From positions 437,680 to 501,679 of the forward strand of contig NZ_JAUFPU010000004.1 of the NCBI RefSeq assembly GCF_030409555.1: 64,000 bases of DNA, in the 5' to 3' direction. Every line of letters starts with the position of its first letter. Positions within the stretch are counted from its first letter, which is position 1. Below are positions 18,898 through 30,205 of the stretch, in pieces. The notes under the pieces were generated by a model that saw nothing but the letters and a program-made list of their open reading frames with translations, made no database searches and had not been told where the DNA came from. Both the position numbers and the translations under genes were made by a program. This stretch comes from Chitinimonas viridis. Lineage in GTDB: Bacteria > Pseudomonadota > Gammaproteobacteria > Burkholderiales > Chitinimonadaceae.

Positions 18898-19662
18898 ATG
18901 CGCCCTGCCCTGCCCATAGGCTTTACCCTGCTTGTCACCCTGGCAGCTTTGCCTGCCAGGGCGGAGCTGCGCACCGTCCTGTGCGAGTGCGACTCTCCGC
19001 CGCTGGTCGAGTTTGCACCGGGCAGCTACAAGCCCACTGGCGGCCTGATCAAGGATATGAGTGAGCTGATCGCCCGTCAGATGGGTGTCAAAGCCAGCTA
19101 TGTGGTGCTGTCGCGTAAACGTATCGACCTGGCTTTGACCCGTGGTGAAGTGGACTTGCTGTGCTTCGCCAACCCCGCCTGGACCTCGCTGGCAGACAAG
19201 CTGCACTGGACCGAAGAGATCGTGCCGCAGGTGGAAAGGGTGATGATGGACAAGACGCGCGCCGCCCGGACCAACAACGTCAACGACCTCAAGGGCATGC
19301 GTATCGGGTTGATACATGGCTTTCACTACCCTGCCATCGATCCCTTGATACTGACCGGCGATATCAAACCGGTGTACGAGAAGGATCATGAATCCAACTT
19401 CAAGCTGCTAGAGCGCGATGCCGTGGATGGCCTGATCAGTGCCGATCTGCAGATTGCCCACTATCTACGAAACCCCCCAGCCAGTGGCCGGCCTTTCGGC
19501 ATGTCCAACTATGTGGTCAGCAGCACGCCCACCCATTGCGCCGTGCCCAAGGCCAGCCCCATCAAGGTGGAACGGGTCATGCAGGCTGTACAGCAGCTCA
19601 AGGCCCAAGGCGCGTTTGACAAGCTACTCAACCAATACCGGGTAGCACAACCTGCCCGCTAG
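18898..19662 (+). CDS. Periplasmic solute-binding protein, family 3 type
   Basis: A 254-residue exported protein with a signal peptide (MRPALPIGFTLLVTLAALPARA) and the two-lobed SBP_bac_3 pattern (GGLIKDMSELIARQMG, RGEVDLLCF, LKGMRIGLIHGF). GGGAG seven bases before 18898 decides this start over an ATG 24 bases earlier. No permease or ATPase genes are adjacent, so this is an orphan binding protein; many such proteins act as signalling partners or work with distant transporters. Ligand unknown. Confidence 0.8.
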   Translation: MRPALPIGFTLLVTLAALPARAELRTVLCECDSPPLVEFAPGSYKPTGGLIKDMSELIARQMGVKASYVVLSRKRIDLALTRGEVDLLCFANPAWTSLADKLHWTEEIVPQVERVMMDKTRAARTNNVNDLKGMRIGLIHGFHYPAIDPLILTGDIKPVYEKDHESNFKLLERDAVDGLISADLQIAHYLRNPPASGRPFGMSNYVVSSTPTHCAVPKASPIKVERVMQAVQQLKAQGAFDKLLNQYRVAQPAR

Positions 19663-19672
19663 GCAAGAACCC

Positions 19673-20131
19673 ATGACGCTTTACTTCGAAGACCTCAAGC
19701 CAGGACGTGTATTCAAGGCAGGCCCCCTACAGGTGGAACCTGCCGAGGTGCACGACTTTGCCAGCAAGTACGATCCCCAGCCCTTCCACCTGGACGAAGC
19801 GGCCGGCGCCGCCAGTGTTTTCGGCAGCCTGGTGGCCAGCGGTTGGCAGACAGCGGCCTACAGCATGCGCATGCTGGCAGCCAGCGAGCTCAACAGCATT
19901 GCCAATGGTCTGGTAGGCCTTCAGATAGACAAACTGATGTGGCACCAACCGGTCAAACCGGGCGATACCCTGACAGCCGAATTCGATGTCATGGGCCGCA
20001 AGCATTCGCGTTCTCGCCCCGCCTTCGGCGTGGTGCAACTGGCCTGGCGCACCTTCAACCAGCACGGCGAGCTGGTGATGAGCCTGGAAAACGCCATCTG
20101 GGTCGCGGTACGCGATCCGGAGGGGAAGTGA
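19673..20131 (+). CDS. MaoC-family dehydratase
   Basis: A 152-residue single hot-dog-fold protein related to (R)-specific enoyl-CoA hydratases. The hydratase motif region reads FASKYDPQPFHLDEAAGAASVFGSLVASGW, with the catalytic Asp/His pair in DPQPFHLD. It probably hydrates or dehydrates a short acyl-CoA. It starts 11 bases after the binding-protein gene and ends two bases before the GST gene, so these are probably cotranscribed. Confidence 0.87.
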   Translation: MTLYFEDLKPGRVFKAGPLQVEPAEVHDFASKYDPQPFHLDEAAGAASVFGSLVASGWQTAAYSMRMLAASELNSIANGLVGLQIDKLMWHQPVKPGDTLTAEFDVMGRKHSRSRPAFGVVQLAWRTFNQHGELVMSLENAIWVAVRDPEGK

Positions 20132-20132
20132 C

Positions 20133-20732
20133 ATGGCACTGACGCTGTATGGCAGCAGCTACTCACGCAGCTTGCGCGTGTTGTGGATGTTGAAGGAACT
20201 GGACCTGCCGTTCGAGCATATCCCGCTGGAGTGGCAGGAATGCGGCAAGAATGCCGACTACCTGGCCATCAACCCGACCGGCACCATACCGACGCTGGTG
20301 GACGATGGTTTCGTACTGGCCGAATCGCTGGCCATCAACCTCCACCTAGCACGCCGGTATGGCCGCCTGTGGCCTGCTGCCGAACAGGATCAGGCACTGT
20401 GCTGGCAGTGGTCGCTCTGGGCTGTCGCCAGCATGGAGGCTAGCTATATCCAGTGGGCCGACCACACCCTGTGGCTGGCACCAGAAGCGCGCGACCCGGC
20501 CCAGGCCGCAGCGGCCACCGAAGCCCTGCAACGCCCGTTGGCCAGACTGGAGCAGGCGCTGAAGGGCCAACCCTGGCTGCTGGGGCACGATTTCAGCGTG
20601 GCCGATCTCAACGTCGCGGGCTGCATCAACGGCCTGCGCCGGTTCGACCTGACAGCCTACCCGACCATGGCGGACTGGCTGAACCGCTGCCTGGACCGCC
20701 CGGCCTATCGCGCCGCCACCCAACTCCCCTGA
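20133..20732 (+). CDS. Glutathione S-transferase
   Basis: A 199-residue GST. The N-terminal thioredoxin-like domain begins LTLYGSSYSRSLRVLWMLKEL and contains NPTGTIPTLVDDG and LAESLAI (cis-Pro and the Glu-Ser glutathione site). The C-terminal helical domain holds LLGHDFSVADLNVAG. The serine-rich start (GSSYSRS) resembles beta/zeta-like bacterial members. The substrate is not evident; detoxifying reactive acyl intermediates such as methacrylyl-type CoA is a speculation from context. It sits two bases after MaoC. Confidence 0.88.
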   Translation: MALTLYGSSYSRSLRVLWMLKELDLPFEHIPLEWQECGKNADYLAINPTGTIPTLVDDGFVLAESLAINLHLARRYGRLWPAAEQDQALCWQWSLWAVASMEASYIQWADHTLWLAPEARDPAQAAAATEALQRPLARLEQALKGQPWLLGHDFSVADLNVAGCINGLRRFDLTAYPTMADWLNRCLDRPAYRAATQLP

Positions 20733-20781
20733 AACGCCGGTACAGGCGTCCCCCTCACAGGAAGCAGCAGGAAGAGACACA

Positions 20782-21921
20782 ATGATATTGAACGAAGAAC
20801 AACAGATGATACGCGACGCAGTGCGCGACTTTGCCCGTGAAAAGCTGTGGCCCACGGCCGGCTTGCGTGACGAGACACTGGCCTTCCCCTATGACGAGCT
20901 GGCCGTGGCGGCCGACCTGGGCCTCTTGGGCCTGACCGTGCCGACCGAGTGGAATGGTGCCGGCCTCGACTACCTGTCCTCGGCCCTGGTCATAGAAGAA
21001 CTGGCCGCTGGCGATGGCGCCTTTTCCACCATCGTATCGGTACACAATTCGGTTGGCTGTGGCCCCATCATGGCCTTTGGCAGCGATACCCAGAAAGAGC
21101 AGTACCTCAGAAAGCTGGCATCCGGCTCCTGGCTGGCCAGTTTCTGCCTGACCGAGCCACAGGTCGGTTCCGAGGCGGCAGCGATCAAGACCCGCGCAGT
21201 CAAGGACGGCGACCACTACGTGCTCAACGGCGCCAAGCAGTTCATTACCAATGGCAAGAACAGCCAGCTGGCCATTGTGATTGCAGTCACCGACCCGGCA
21301 GCCGGCAAGAAGGGCCTGAGCGCCTTTGTCATCCCCACCGACACGTCCGGCTATACCATCTCGCGGGTGGAGAAAAAGCTGGGGCAAGCTGCCTCTGATA
21401 CCTGTGCCATCGTGCTGGACAACTGCCGTGTGCCCACCGCCAACCTGCTGGGCCGCGAAGGCGAAGGCTACAAGGTAGCCCTGGCCAGTCTGGAGTCCGG
21501 CCGTATCGGTATCGCCGCCCAGGCCCTGGGTATGGCACGCTCGGCCTATGAGTGCGCCCTGCGCTACAGCAAGGAGCGCATCACCTTTGGCCAGCCTATT
21601 TTCGAGCACCAGGCCGTCAATTTCCGCCTGGCCGATATGGCTACCCAACTGGAAGCCGCCCGCCAACTGATCTGGCATGCCGCCAGCCTCAAGGATGCCG
21701 GCATGCCCTGCCTCAAGGAAGCCAGCATGGCCAAGCTGTTTGCCAGCGAAATGGCCGAGCGGGTCTGTTCCGATGCGATCCAGATCCATGGCGGCTATGG
21801 TTACTTGAACGATTTCCCGGTAGAGCGCATCTATCGAGATGTACGCGTGTGTCAGATATACGAAGGCACCAGCGACATTCAACGACTCGTCATCGGTCGC
21901 GCTATCGGCAACGAAGTGTAG
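20782..21921 (+). CDS. Short-chain acyl-CoA dehydrogenase
   Basis: A 379-residue FAD acyl-CoA dehydrogenase. Unlike LiuA it keeps the catalytic base at the usual place, Glu361 in QIYEGTSDIQRLVIGR. It has SFCLTEPQVGSEAAAIKT and QIHGGYGYLNDFPVERIYRD. This pattern fits butyryl/isobutyryl/2-methylbutyryl-CoA dehydrogenases. Being inside the liu cluster, a branched-chain substrate from valine or isoleucine is likely but not proven. GGAAG sits nine bases before the ATG. Confidence 0.9.
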   Translation: MILNEEQQMIRDAVRDFAREKLWPTAGLRDETLAFPYDELAVAADLGLLGLTVPTEWNGAGLDYLSSALVIEELAAGDGAFSTIVSVHNSVGCGPIMAFGSDTQKEQYLRKLASGSWLASFCLTEPQVGSEAAAIKTRAVKDGDHYVLNGAKQFITNGKNSQLAIVIAVTDPAAGKKGLSAFVIPTDTSGYTISRVEKKLGQAASDTCAIVLDNCRVPTANLLGREGEGYKVALASLESGRIGIAAQALGMARSAYECALRYSKERITFGQPIFEHQAVNFRLADMATQLEAARQLIWHAASLKDAGMPCLKEASMAKLFASEMAERVCSDAIQIHGGYGYLNDFPVERIYRDVRVCQIYEGTSDIQRLVIGRAIGNEV

Positions 21922-21970
21922 GCTGCCGCCGCAATACGCCCCGACGACCCAAGGAAATAGAGATACAGAC

Positions 21971-22480
21971 ATGCAGGAACAAATACAGCGCATACGCCCC
22001 GACCAGGGCGAGGTACTCCGTGGCCTGCGCCTGTCGGGCCTGAACGAGGCGCCCGATGCCTTTGGCCGCCGCTACGCAGAGATCGCCGCCCGCCCCCTGC
22101 AGTATTGGGATGACCATGTACGCCGATATGCCACCAGCGCGGAATCAGCCACCTTCGTGCTGTACCGCACCGGCAAGCCGGTAGGCATGGCCGGTGCCTA
22201 TCTCGAAGGTGGTCGCCGCGATCATGCCTATATCTGCAATATGTGGGTGGAACCCACCTTTCGCCGCGGCGGCGCTGGCGCTCGCCTGGTCAATACCGCC
22301 AATCGATGGCTGGCCGAGCAAGGGGTGGAGCGCATCAACGCCTGGGTAGTTGAAACCAACGACACGGCGCTGCGCTTTTACGAAACCCTGGGATTCATGC
22401 GGACCGAACAGAAGCGACAGATGCCCAGCAACCCCGATATCCAGGAAATCCTGCTGGTATTCGATACCGCCTTGCTATGA
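21971..22480 (+). CDS. GNAT-family N-acetyltransferase
   Basis: A 169-residue GNAT protein. Motif A reads YICNMWVEPTFRRGGAGARLV, and the C-terminal part N-D-T-A-L-R-F-Y-E-T-L-G-F is typical. The start at 21971 matches the family N-terminus. Its stop overlaps the ATG of the next gene (ATGA), indicating translational coupling to a second, fused acetyltransferase. Substrate unknown. Confidence 0.83.
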   Translation: MQEQIQRIRPDQGEVLRGLRLSGLNEAPDAFGRRYAEIAARPLQYWDDHVRRYATSAESATFVLYRTGKPVGMAGAYLEGGRRDHAYICNMWVEPTFRRGGAGARLVNTANRWLAEQGVERINAWVVETNDTALRFYETLGFMRTEQKRQMPSNPDIQEILLVFDTALL

Positions 22481-23226
22481 GCACCATGTTCGCCGCTACC
22501 CCCAGGCCGCCCTACTATGCCGTCATCTTCACGTCGCAACGCAGCGCCGTGACGGCCGGTTACGACGACACCGCAGAGCGGATGGTGGCGCTGGCGCAAC
22601 TGCAGCCGGGCTTTCTGGGAGTGGAGTCGGTGCGCGGTACTGATGGTCTGGGTATCACGGTCTCCTACTGGGAGAGCGAAGCCGCCATCGCCAACTGGAA
22701 GCAGCATGGCGAACATAGCCTGGCCCGTGAGCAGGGACGCAAGTCGTGGTATGCCGCATTCGAGACCCGCGTTGCCCGGGTCGAGCGCGCCTACGGTCAG
22801 CAACGCCCCGGCCTGCGCTTCGTGCCGGCGGGCGAGGCGGACAAGCCTTACATCCTGGAACAGACCCGCCTCAATCTGCCCCAGCGTGCGCTGGGCAATT
22901 GGGGCGTCGAGCAGCTGGAGCAGGATTGGCCCTTGCTGCAGAACCACCTGCTGTACTTGGATAAAGACCGCATAGGCATACTGCGCTGGCGCCTGCGCGA
23001 CGAGAGCCTGCACATTTCGGATTTCCAGATCGAAGCAAGCCATCGCAATCGCGGACTGGGTAGCCAGGCCATGCTGCAGTTCGCCCAGCTGGCTCGCGCC
23101 CAGGGCCATGCCCGTGTCTCGCTGCGGGTCTTACACGACAACCCTGCCCGGCGCTTGTATGAGCGGCTGGGTTATGCCGAAATCGAACGCAGCGATCACT
23201 GGGCCGTACTGGCCAAGTTCGTCTGA
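22477..23226 (+). CDS. Antibiotic-biosynthesis-monooxygenase domain fused to GNAT acetyltransferase
   Basis: A 249-residue two-domain protein. Residues about 10-105 look like an ABM ferredoxin-fold domain (YYAVIFTSQR, LQPGFLGVESV, VSYWESEAAIANWKQH, WYAAFETRVARVER). Residues about 115-249 form a GNAT domain (IEASHRNRGLGSQAMLQFAQLA, L-H-D-N-P-A-R-R-L-Y-E-R-L-G-Y). ABM proteins of this kind often act on heme or quinones, or are poorly understood. It starts inside the upstream stop (ATGA). Confidence 0.8.
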   Translation: MSTMFAATPRPPYYAVIFTSQRSAVTAGYDDTAERMVALAQLQPGFLGVESVRGTDGLGITVSYWESEAAIANWKQHGEHSLAREQGRKSWYAAFETRVARVERAYGQQRPGLRFVPAGEADKPYILEQTRLNLPQRALGNWGVEQLEQDWPLLQNHLLYLDKDRIGILRWRLRDESLHISDFQIEASHRNRGLGSQAMLQFAQLARAQGHARVSLRVLHDNPARRLYERLGYAEIERSDHWAVLAKFV

Positions 23227-23245
23227 ACCGTCCACAGGAGCCGCC

Positions 23246-23593
23246 ATGCAGACCTTTCACCTCGACGCCATCAGCCAGGACAGGCAAACCCTGGGCGAGG
23301 CCTACCACGAGTTTCTGCGCAGCCGTGACATGAGTGCCGGTGTCTATCACCTGCAGCCAGGCGCACACGACAGCCAGGGCGCCCATCAGGAAGAATCGCT
23401 GTATTACGTGATCAATGGGTCCGCCAGCATGCAGGTGGGCAGCGACAGCCTGGAAGTGGTCGCCGGCAGCATCATCCATGTCCCGGCCCGCGTCGCCCCG
23501 CGTTTCAGCACGGTACATAGCGCCCTCGACGTACTGGTGGTGTTTTCGCCAGCCGAATCGGCCCCCACCGTCGCCATACGAGGCGCGGTGTAA
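23246..23593 (+). CDS. Cupin-domain protein
   Basis: A 115-residue small beta-barrel protein. Cupin motif 1 is degenerate: [22 protein letters not shown] gives H-x5-H-x-E-E but shifted spacing. Motif 2 reads [14 protein letters not shown], with one His. It may bind a metal or a small ligand. CAGGAG lies seven bases before the ATG. It follows the fused ABM-GNAT gene by 19 bases and precedes liuB. Function unknown. Confidence 0.75.
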   Translation: MQTFHLDAISQDRQTLGEAYHEFLRSRDMSAGVYHLQPGAHDSQGAHQEESLYYVINGSASMQVGSDSLEVVAGSIIHVPARVAPRFSTVHSALDVLVVFSPAESAPTVAIRGAV

Positions 23594-23684
23594 AGCCCCT
23601 ATCGATCTCTCCTTACCCGCAACCGCCTGCCGTCGGCAGGCACGACCATGCCAAGACCCGCGCCCCGGCGCTGACCGAGACCAG

Positions 23685-25292
23685 ATGAATACCTTACCCA
23701 ACACCATCAACCCCAAGGCAGAACAGTTCCAGACCAACCAGGCCGCCATGCAGGTACTGGTGGACGACCTGCGCCTGCAGGCCGCCCGTGTCGAGCAAGG
23801 TGGCGGCGAGACCGCCCGCAACCGCCATACCGCCCGGGGCAAGCTGCTGCCGCGTGATCGCGTGGCGCAATTGCTCGATGTCGGTTCGCCTTTCCTGGAA
23901 ATCGGCCAGCTGGCAGCCTACGGCCAGTACGACGACCAGGTGCCGTCTGCCGGGCTGATCGCCGGCATAGGCCGGGTCAGCGGGGTGGAGTGCATGATCA
24001 TCGCCAACGATGCCACGGTAAAGGGCGGCACCTACTACCCGATCACGGTGAAGAAGCACCTGCGCGCGCAGGAAATCGCCATGGAAAACCGCCTGCCCTG
24101 CATCGCGCTGGTGGACTCCGGTGGCGCCAACCTGCCTAATCAGGACGAAGTCTTTCCCGATCGTGATCACTTCGGTCGCATCTTCTACAACCAGGCCAAT
24201 CTCAGCGCCCAGGGTGTACCCCAGATTGCCGCCGTGATGGGCAGCTGTACGGCAGGCGGTGCCTATGTGCCCGCCATGAGCGACTACAGCGTGATGGTCA
24301 AGAACCAGGCCACCATCTTCCTGGCCGGCCCACCGCTGGTCCGCGCCGCAACCGGCGAGGTGGTAACGGCCGAGGAGCTGGGTGGTGCCGATGTACATGC
24401 AAAGATCAGCGGCGTGGCCGACTACTATGCCCACAACGACGCCCATGCGCTGGATCAGGTGCGTCGCATCGTTGCCAACCTCAACTGGGTCAAGCCCATG
24501 ACGGTCGCCACCAAGCCTGTCCTGGCGCCGCTCTACCCGGCAGAAGAACTCTACGGTATTGTCGGCGCCGACCTGAAAAAGCCCTTCGATATCCGCCAGG
24601 TGATCGCCCGCATTGTGGACGGCTCGACCTTTGACGAGTTCAAGGAAACCTACGGCACCACGCTGGTCACCGGCTTTGCTCACATCTATGGCTATCCGGT
24701 CGGCATCATCGCCAACAACGGTGTGTTGTTCAGCGAGTCTGCCCAGAAGGGCGCACACTTTATCGAGCTGTGCAGCCAGCGCGGCATTCCGCTGGTATTC
24801 CTGCAGAACATCACCGGCTTCATGGTGGGCAAGAAATACGAGGCCGAGGGGATCGCCAAGCACGGCGCCAAGATGGTGACCGCTGTGGCAACCAGCAAGG
24901 TGCCCAAGTTCACCATGGTGATCGGCGGCAGCTACGGCGCCGGCAACTACGGCATGTGTGGCCGGGCCTACAACCCCAACTTCATGTGGATGTGGCCCAA
25001 TGCCCGCATCGCAGTGATGGGGGGCGAGCAGGCCGCCGGCGTACTGGCCCAGGTGCGCGAAGAAGCACTGGCCAAGCAGGGCAAGACGCTGTCCGATGAT
25101 GACAAGGAAGCCATACGCAAGCCGCTGCGCGACCAATTCGAAGCGCAAAGCCACCCCTACTACGCTACCAGCCGGCTGTGGGACGATGGCATTATCGACC
25201 CCAAGGACAGCCGCCGCGTACTGGGCCTGGCCATCTCCGCCAGCTTGAACAAACCCATAGCCGACACCAAGTTCGGCGTGTTCCGGATGTAA
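23685..25292 (+). CDS. liuB: 3-methylcrotonyl-CoA carboxylase, carboxyltransferase (beta) subunit
   Basis: A 535-residue carboxyltransferase that, with LiuD, carboxylates 3-methylcrotonyl-CoA to 3-methylglutaconyl-CoA. Length and sequence match the family: [55 protein letters not shown], and [16 protein letters not shown] in the C-terminal half. The ATG at 23685 gives the usual N-terminus; an open frame reading further upstream through the cupin gene is a shadow. It lies between the cupin and a protease gene, not directly beside liuC/D. Confidence 0.96.
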   Translation: MNTLPNTINPKAEQFQTNQAAMQVLVDDLRLQAARVEQGGGETARNRHTARGKLLPRDRVAQLLDVGSPFLEIGQLAAYGQYDDQVPSAGLIAGIGRVSGVECMIIANDATVKGGTYYPITVKKHLRAQEIAMENRLPCIALVDSGGANLPNQDEVFPDRDHFGRIFYNQANLSAQGVPQIAAVMGSCTAGGAYVPAMSDYSVMVKNQATIFLAGPPLVRAATGEVVTAEELGGADVHAKISGVADYYAHNDAHALDQVRRIVANLNWVKPMTVATKPVLAPLYPAEELYGIVGADLKKPFDIRQVIARIVDGSTFDEFKETYGTTLVTGFAHIYGYPVGIIANNGVLFSESAQKGAHFIELCSQRGIPLVFLQNITGFMVGKKYEAEGIAKHGAKMVTAVATSKVPKFTMVIGGSYGAGNYGMCGRAYNPNFMWMWPNARIAVMGGEQAAGVLAQVREEALAKQGKTLSDDDKEAIRKPLRDQFEAQSHPYYATSRLWDDGIIDPKDSRRVLGLAISASLNKPIADTKFGVFRM

Positions 25293-25304
25293 GGTCTACC
25301 GCCC

Positions 25305-25943
25305 ATGTCCCGCCCCCCTACACCTGCCGCCCGCCTGCTGCAGCCGCTGCTGTGGCTGGCCTGCACGGTGGCGGCCTGGGCCGAATCCGGCCCGGCTGTC
25401 CTATTGCAGCCCATGGGCCGCATTGCACCGCAGCAGGTGGAATCCGTGCGCCAGGCCATCAGCCAGGTGTATGGTTTTGAGGTGGCCGTCGGTACAACAC
25501 AGGGCCTGCCCCATGCAGCCTACTACCCGGCACGCCAGCGCTACCGGGCAGATCGGCTGCTCGACCATCTGGCACAGCAACGGGCGGGAGATGGCCCCAT
25601 CATACTGGCGCTGACCGATGCCGATATTTCCACCACCCTGCATGGCAAACCAGATTGGGGGGTGTTTGGCCTGGGCTCGCTGGACCGCAAGGTGGCGGTC
25701 GCCTCAACCTACCGGCTCAGGCGGGGCGCCAGTGCGGCGCAGCAGCAACTGCGGCTGAGCAAGGTAGCAGTGCACGAGATTGCCCATAACCTGGGCCTGC
25801 CGCATTGCAGCAGTGCCTTGTGCGTATTGACCGACATGGAAGGCAGCATGAGCAAGCTGGACGCCGCACCGCTGGCTTTCTGCAGCACCAGCCGCGTCTG
25901 GCTACGGCTCAAGGGCATCACCGTGGCGGCCGCGTCAAATTGA
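25305..25943 (+). CDS. Archaemetzincin-like (M54) zinc protease, exported
   Basis: A 212-residue protein with a signal peptide (residues 1-26). It carries the extended metzincin zinc motif HEIAHNLGLPHC, followed by SSALC, then MEGSMSK and AFC. This matches the archaemetzincin signature HExxHxxGxxHC-x4-C and a following Met. Two of the Cys would fit the structural zinc site or, since it is exported, a disulfide. It starts 12 bases after liuB, so it is probably cotranscribed although unrelated in function. Bacterial members are poorly studied; the substrate is unknown. Confidence 0.8.
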   Translation: MSRPPTPAARLLQPLLWLACTVAAWAESGPAVLLQPMGRIAPQQVESVRQAISQVYGFEVAVGTTQGLPHAAYYPARQRYRADRLLDHLAQQRAGDGPIILALTDADISTTLHGKPDWGVFGLGSLDRKVAVASTYRLRRGASAAQQQLRLSKVAVHEIAHNLGLPHCSSALCVLTDMEGSMSKLDAAPLAFCSTSRVWLRLKGITVAAASN

Positions 25944-26000
25944 ACATGGATACGGTATACCCAACCAGGCAGCGTACCGTTGCCGTCTCAGGGAGAGTGC

Positions 26001-26762
26001 ATGTTTTACCTTAGCCCCGGCAGCAAGATAGACACGGCTCAGTTGCAAGCGGCGATGAATTTCGTCGCCCAGGGCTTTGCCCGGACCTACGCGGCCGACA
26101 TGCTGATCACCTTTGACCGCAATCTCGCCTTCCTTGAAGACCCTACCTTCAAATCGGCCTTCGAGCGGGAATCCGCCAACAACGACCGTGACCAATCCCT
26201 GGCCTGGCGCATTCATACCGCCACCTGGGCGGCCAGCCAGGCACTGCATGTGCAGGGCGATTTCGTGGAATGCGGGGTGTTCGAGGGATTCACCTCGGCC
26301 TGTATCTGCCATTTCCTGCAGTTCCAGCAACAGCCTAGGCAGTTCTGGCTGTACGACACCTTTGCCGGCCTGCCCGAGCAGTATTCGACTGCAGAGGAAC
26401 GCCAGCTCTGGAACGGCATGTATCAGGATCCACAGTACGCCGGTCTGTTGCAGCAGGTCAGGCAGCGCTTCGCCAGCTATCCCAATGTGCGGATCGAGCC
26501 TGGGATATTGCCCGATCAACTGCAGCAGGCCAGCCCCGAACGGATCGCCTTCCTGCACCTGGATCTCAACTCGGCACCGGCCGAGATCGCTGTACTGGAG
26601 CAGTTGTACGAGCGTATCAGCCCTCGTGGCGTCATCCTGCTGGACGACTATGGTTGGCTAAGTAGCAGACACCAGATGGAGGCAGAACGGGCCTTCTTCG
26701 GCCAGTGCCAGGTACCGATACTGGAGTTGCCCACCGGCCAGGGTCTGGTCATCAAGCCATGA
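26001..26762 (+). CDS. TylF/MycF-type class I methyltransferase
   Basis: A 253-residue protein with a Rossmann-like SAM-binding motif [18 protein letters not shown] and the family-typical [10 protein letters not shown] and [34 protein letters not shown], which hold metal-binding Asp residues. This pattern fits the TylF/MycF (macrocin O-methyltransferase) family. GGGAGAG upstream of 26001 fixes the start. Natural substrate unknown; no sugar or macrolide cluster is nearby. Its stop overlaps the next gene's ATG. Confidence 0.85.
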   Translation: MFYLSPGSKIDTAQLQAAMNFVAQGFARTYAADMLITFDRNLAFLEDPTFKSAFERESANNDRDQSLAWRIHTATWAASQALHVQGDFVECGVFEGFTSACICHFLQFQQQPRQFWLYDTFAGLPEQYSTAEERQLWNGMYQDPQYAGLLQQVRQRFASYPNVRIEPGILPDQLQQASPERIAFLHLDLNSAPAEIAVLEQLYERISPRGVILLDDYGWLSSRHQMEAERAFFGQCQVPILELPTGQGLVIKP

Positions 26763-27232
26763 GTACAGCGGCACCACAAACCATTCGGATATGGGTCGAT
26801 GCCGATGCCTGCCCCAGTGTCATCAAGGAAATCCTGTTCCGCGCCGCCGAGCGCTGGCAGGTGCCCACCACGCTGGTGGCCAACCAGTTGATACGCATAC
26901 CGCCCTCGGCCTGGATACGCAGTGTGCAGGTGCCCGCCGGCTTTGATGTGGCGGATAGAGAGATCGTTTTGCAGGTCCAAACCGGTGACTTGGTCATCAC
27001 CGCGGATATTCCGCTGGCGGCGGCCGTCATAGAAAAAGGCGGCCATGCCATCAACCCGCGCGGCGAGATCTACACGCCCGAGAACATGGCCGAAAGACTG
27101 CGGATGCGGGACTTCATGGAGGCGCTGCGCAATAGCGGCGTAGAGACTGGCGGACCAGCCGCCTTCAGCCAATCGGACCGGCAGGCTTTTGCCAATCAGT
27201 TGGACCGGTTCTTGCAGAAACATCAAGCCTAG
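26759..27232 (+). CDS. YaiI/YqxD family protein (UPF0178)
   Basis: A 157-residue protein of the YaiI/YqxD family, which has a PIN/NYN-like nuclease fold. Typical segments are [48 protein letters not shown] and [10 protein letters not shown]. The acidic residues of a PIN-like active site are present, but activity is undemonstrated in the family. It overlaps the methyltransferase gene by four bases and is followed 11 bases later by liuC. Confidence 0.92.
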   Translation: MSTAAPQTIRIWVDADACPSVIKEILFRAAERWQVPTTLVANQLIRIPPSAWIRSVQVPAGFDVADREIVLQVQTGDLVITADIPLAAAVIEKGGHAINPRGEIYTPENMAERLRMRDFMEALRNSGVETGGPAAFSQSDRQAFANQLDRFLQKHQA

Positions 27233-27243
27233 GAGACAAGATC

Positions 27244-28032
27244 ATGAGCACATCCCTGACCAAGCACATTGCCAGCAATGGTGTGGCTACCCTGACCCTC
27301 AACCGGCCCGAGCGCCACAATGCCTTCGACGACGTTCTGATTGTGGAGCTGACCGAGGCACTGCAGGCGCTAGCGGACAATCCGGCTGCACGTGTCGTGG
27401 TCTTGACCGCCACCGGCAAGAGTTTCTCGGCGGGTGCCGATCTGGGCTGGATGAAGCGCATGGCCAGCTACGGTGAAGCCGAGAACCTGGCCGATGCCCG
27501 CAAACTGGCCCAACTGATGCATGTGCTGGACACACTACCCAAACCGACCGTGGCCGCCGTACAAGGCCCTGCCTATGGCGGTGGCGTAGGTCTGATTGCC
27601 TGCTGCGACATGGTGTTTGCCGCACCCGAGGCCATGCTGGCCCTGACCGAGGTCAAACTCGGCCTGATCCCAGCCGTCATCTCCCCCTATGTGGTACGCA
27701 AGATAGGCAGCAGCCATGCAAGGCGCTACTTCCTGTCGGCCGAGCGTTTCACGCCTGACACCGCCTTGCGCATTGGCCTGGTACATGAAATCGCCCCGCA
27801 GGACGAAGTCGGCCCACTGGCACACAGCTGGGCGGCGCAGTTGCTCAACAACGGCCCGGCCTCCATGCAGGCCGCCAAGCAACTGGTAGCCGAAGTGGCT
27901 GGCCGCCCTGTCTGCAGCGAGCTGAACGAGCATTGTGCTCAGCGCATCGCCCGGCAGCGGGTCAGCCCGGAAGGCCAGGAGGGGCTCACCGCCTTCCTGG
28001 AAAAGCGCCCACCCAACTGGGTCACCCAATAA
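27244..28032 (+). CDS. liuC: Methylglutaconyl-CoA hydratase
   Basis: A 262-residue crotonase-fold enzyme hydrating 3-methylglutaconyl-CoA to HMG-CoA. The oxyanion-hole segments are SFSAGADLGWMKRM and GPAYGGGVGLIACCD. The LiuC-type active-site stretch ALTEVKLGLIPAVISPYVVRKIG distinguishes it from general enoyl-CoA hydratases. It is flanked by yaiI and liuD. Family and position agree. Confidence 0.93.
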   Translation: MSTSLTKHIASNGVATLTLNRPERHNAFDDVLIVELTEALQALADNPAARVVVLTATGKSFSAGADLGWMKRMASYGEAENLADARKLAQLMHVLDTLPKPTVAAVQGPAYGGGVGLIACCDMVFAAPEAMLALTEVKLGLIPAVISPYVVRKIGSSHARRYFLSAERFTPDTALRIGLVHEIAPQDEVGPLAHSWAAQLLNNGPASMQAAKQLVAEVAGRPVCSELNEHCAQRIARQRVSPEGQEGLTAFLEKRPPNWVTQ

Positions 28033-28045
28033 CGACATGACTGGC

Positions 28046-28068
28046 GTACCGGCGCCTGGCGCCGGTAC
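28046..28068. repeat. Strong inverted repeat between liuC and liuD
   Basis: GTACCGGCGCC and its exact complement are separated by a single T. As RNA it would fold as about nine pairs with a five-base loop. No U run follows, so it is more likely an mRNA stabiliser or processing site than a terminator. Confidence 0.6.
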
Positions 28069-28113
28069 CGCCTCCCTCCCTTGCAGCACTGTGCTTCACA
28101 ACGAGCCAAACCG

Positions 28114-30111
<1,998 letters not shown>

Positions 30112-30142
30112 GCTCCTGTCGGGCTGGGTGGCCCTTATGACG

Positions 30143-30180
30143 AAAGCCCTGCTCTGGGTGCATCAGAGCAGGGCTTTATG
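30143..30180. terminator. Terminator hairpin after the liu cluster
   Basis: A 14-pair stem, AAAGCCCTGCTCTG with its complement around a seven-base loop, ending CTTTAT. It separates liuD (plus) from the convergent FliD-like gene (minus) and may act in both directions, though the U run is short. Confidence 0.75.
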
Positions 30181-30205
30181 GGCACCCTATGTCAGGCGGC
30201 TTGCA

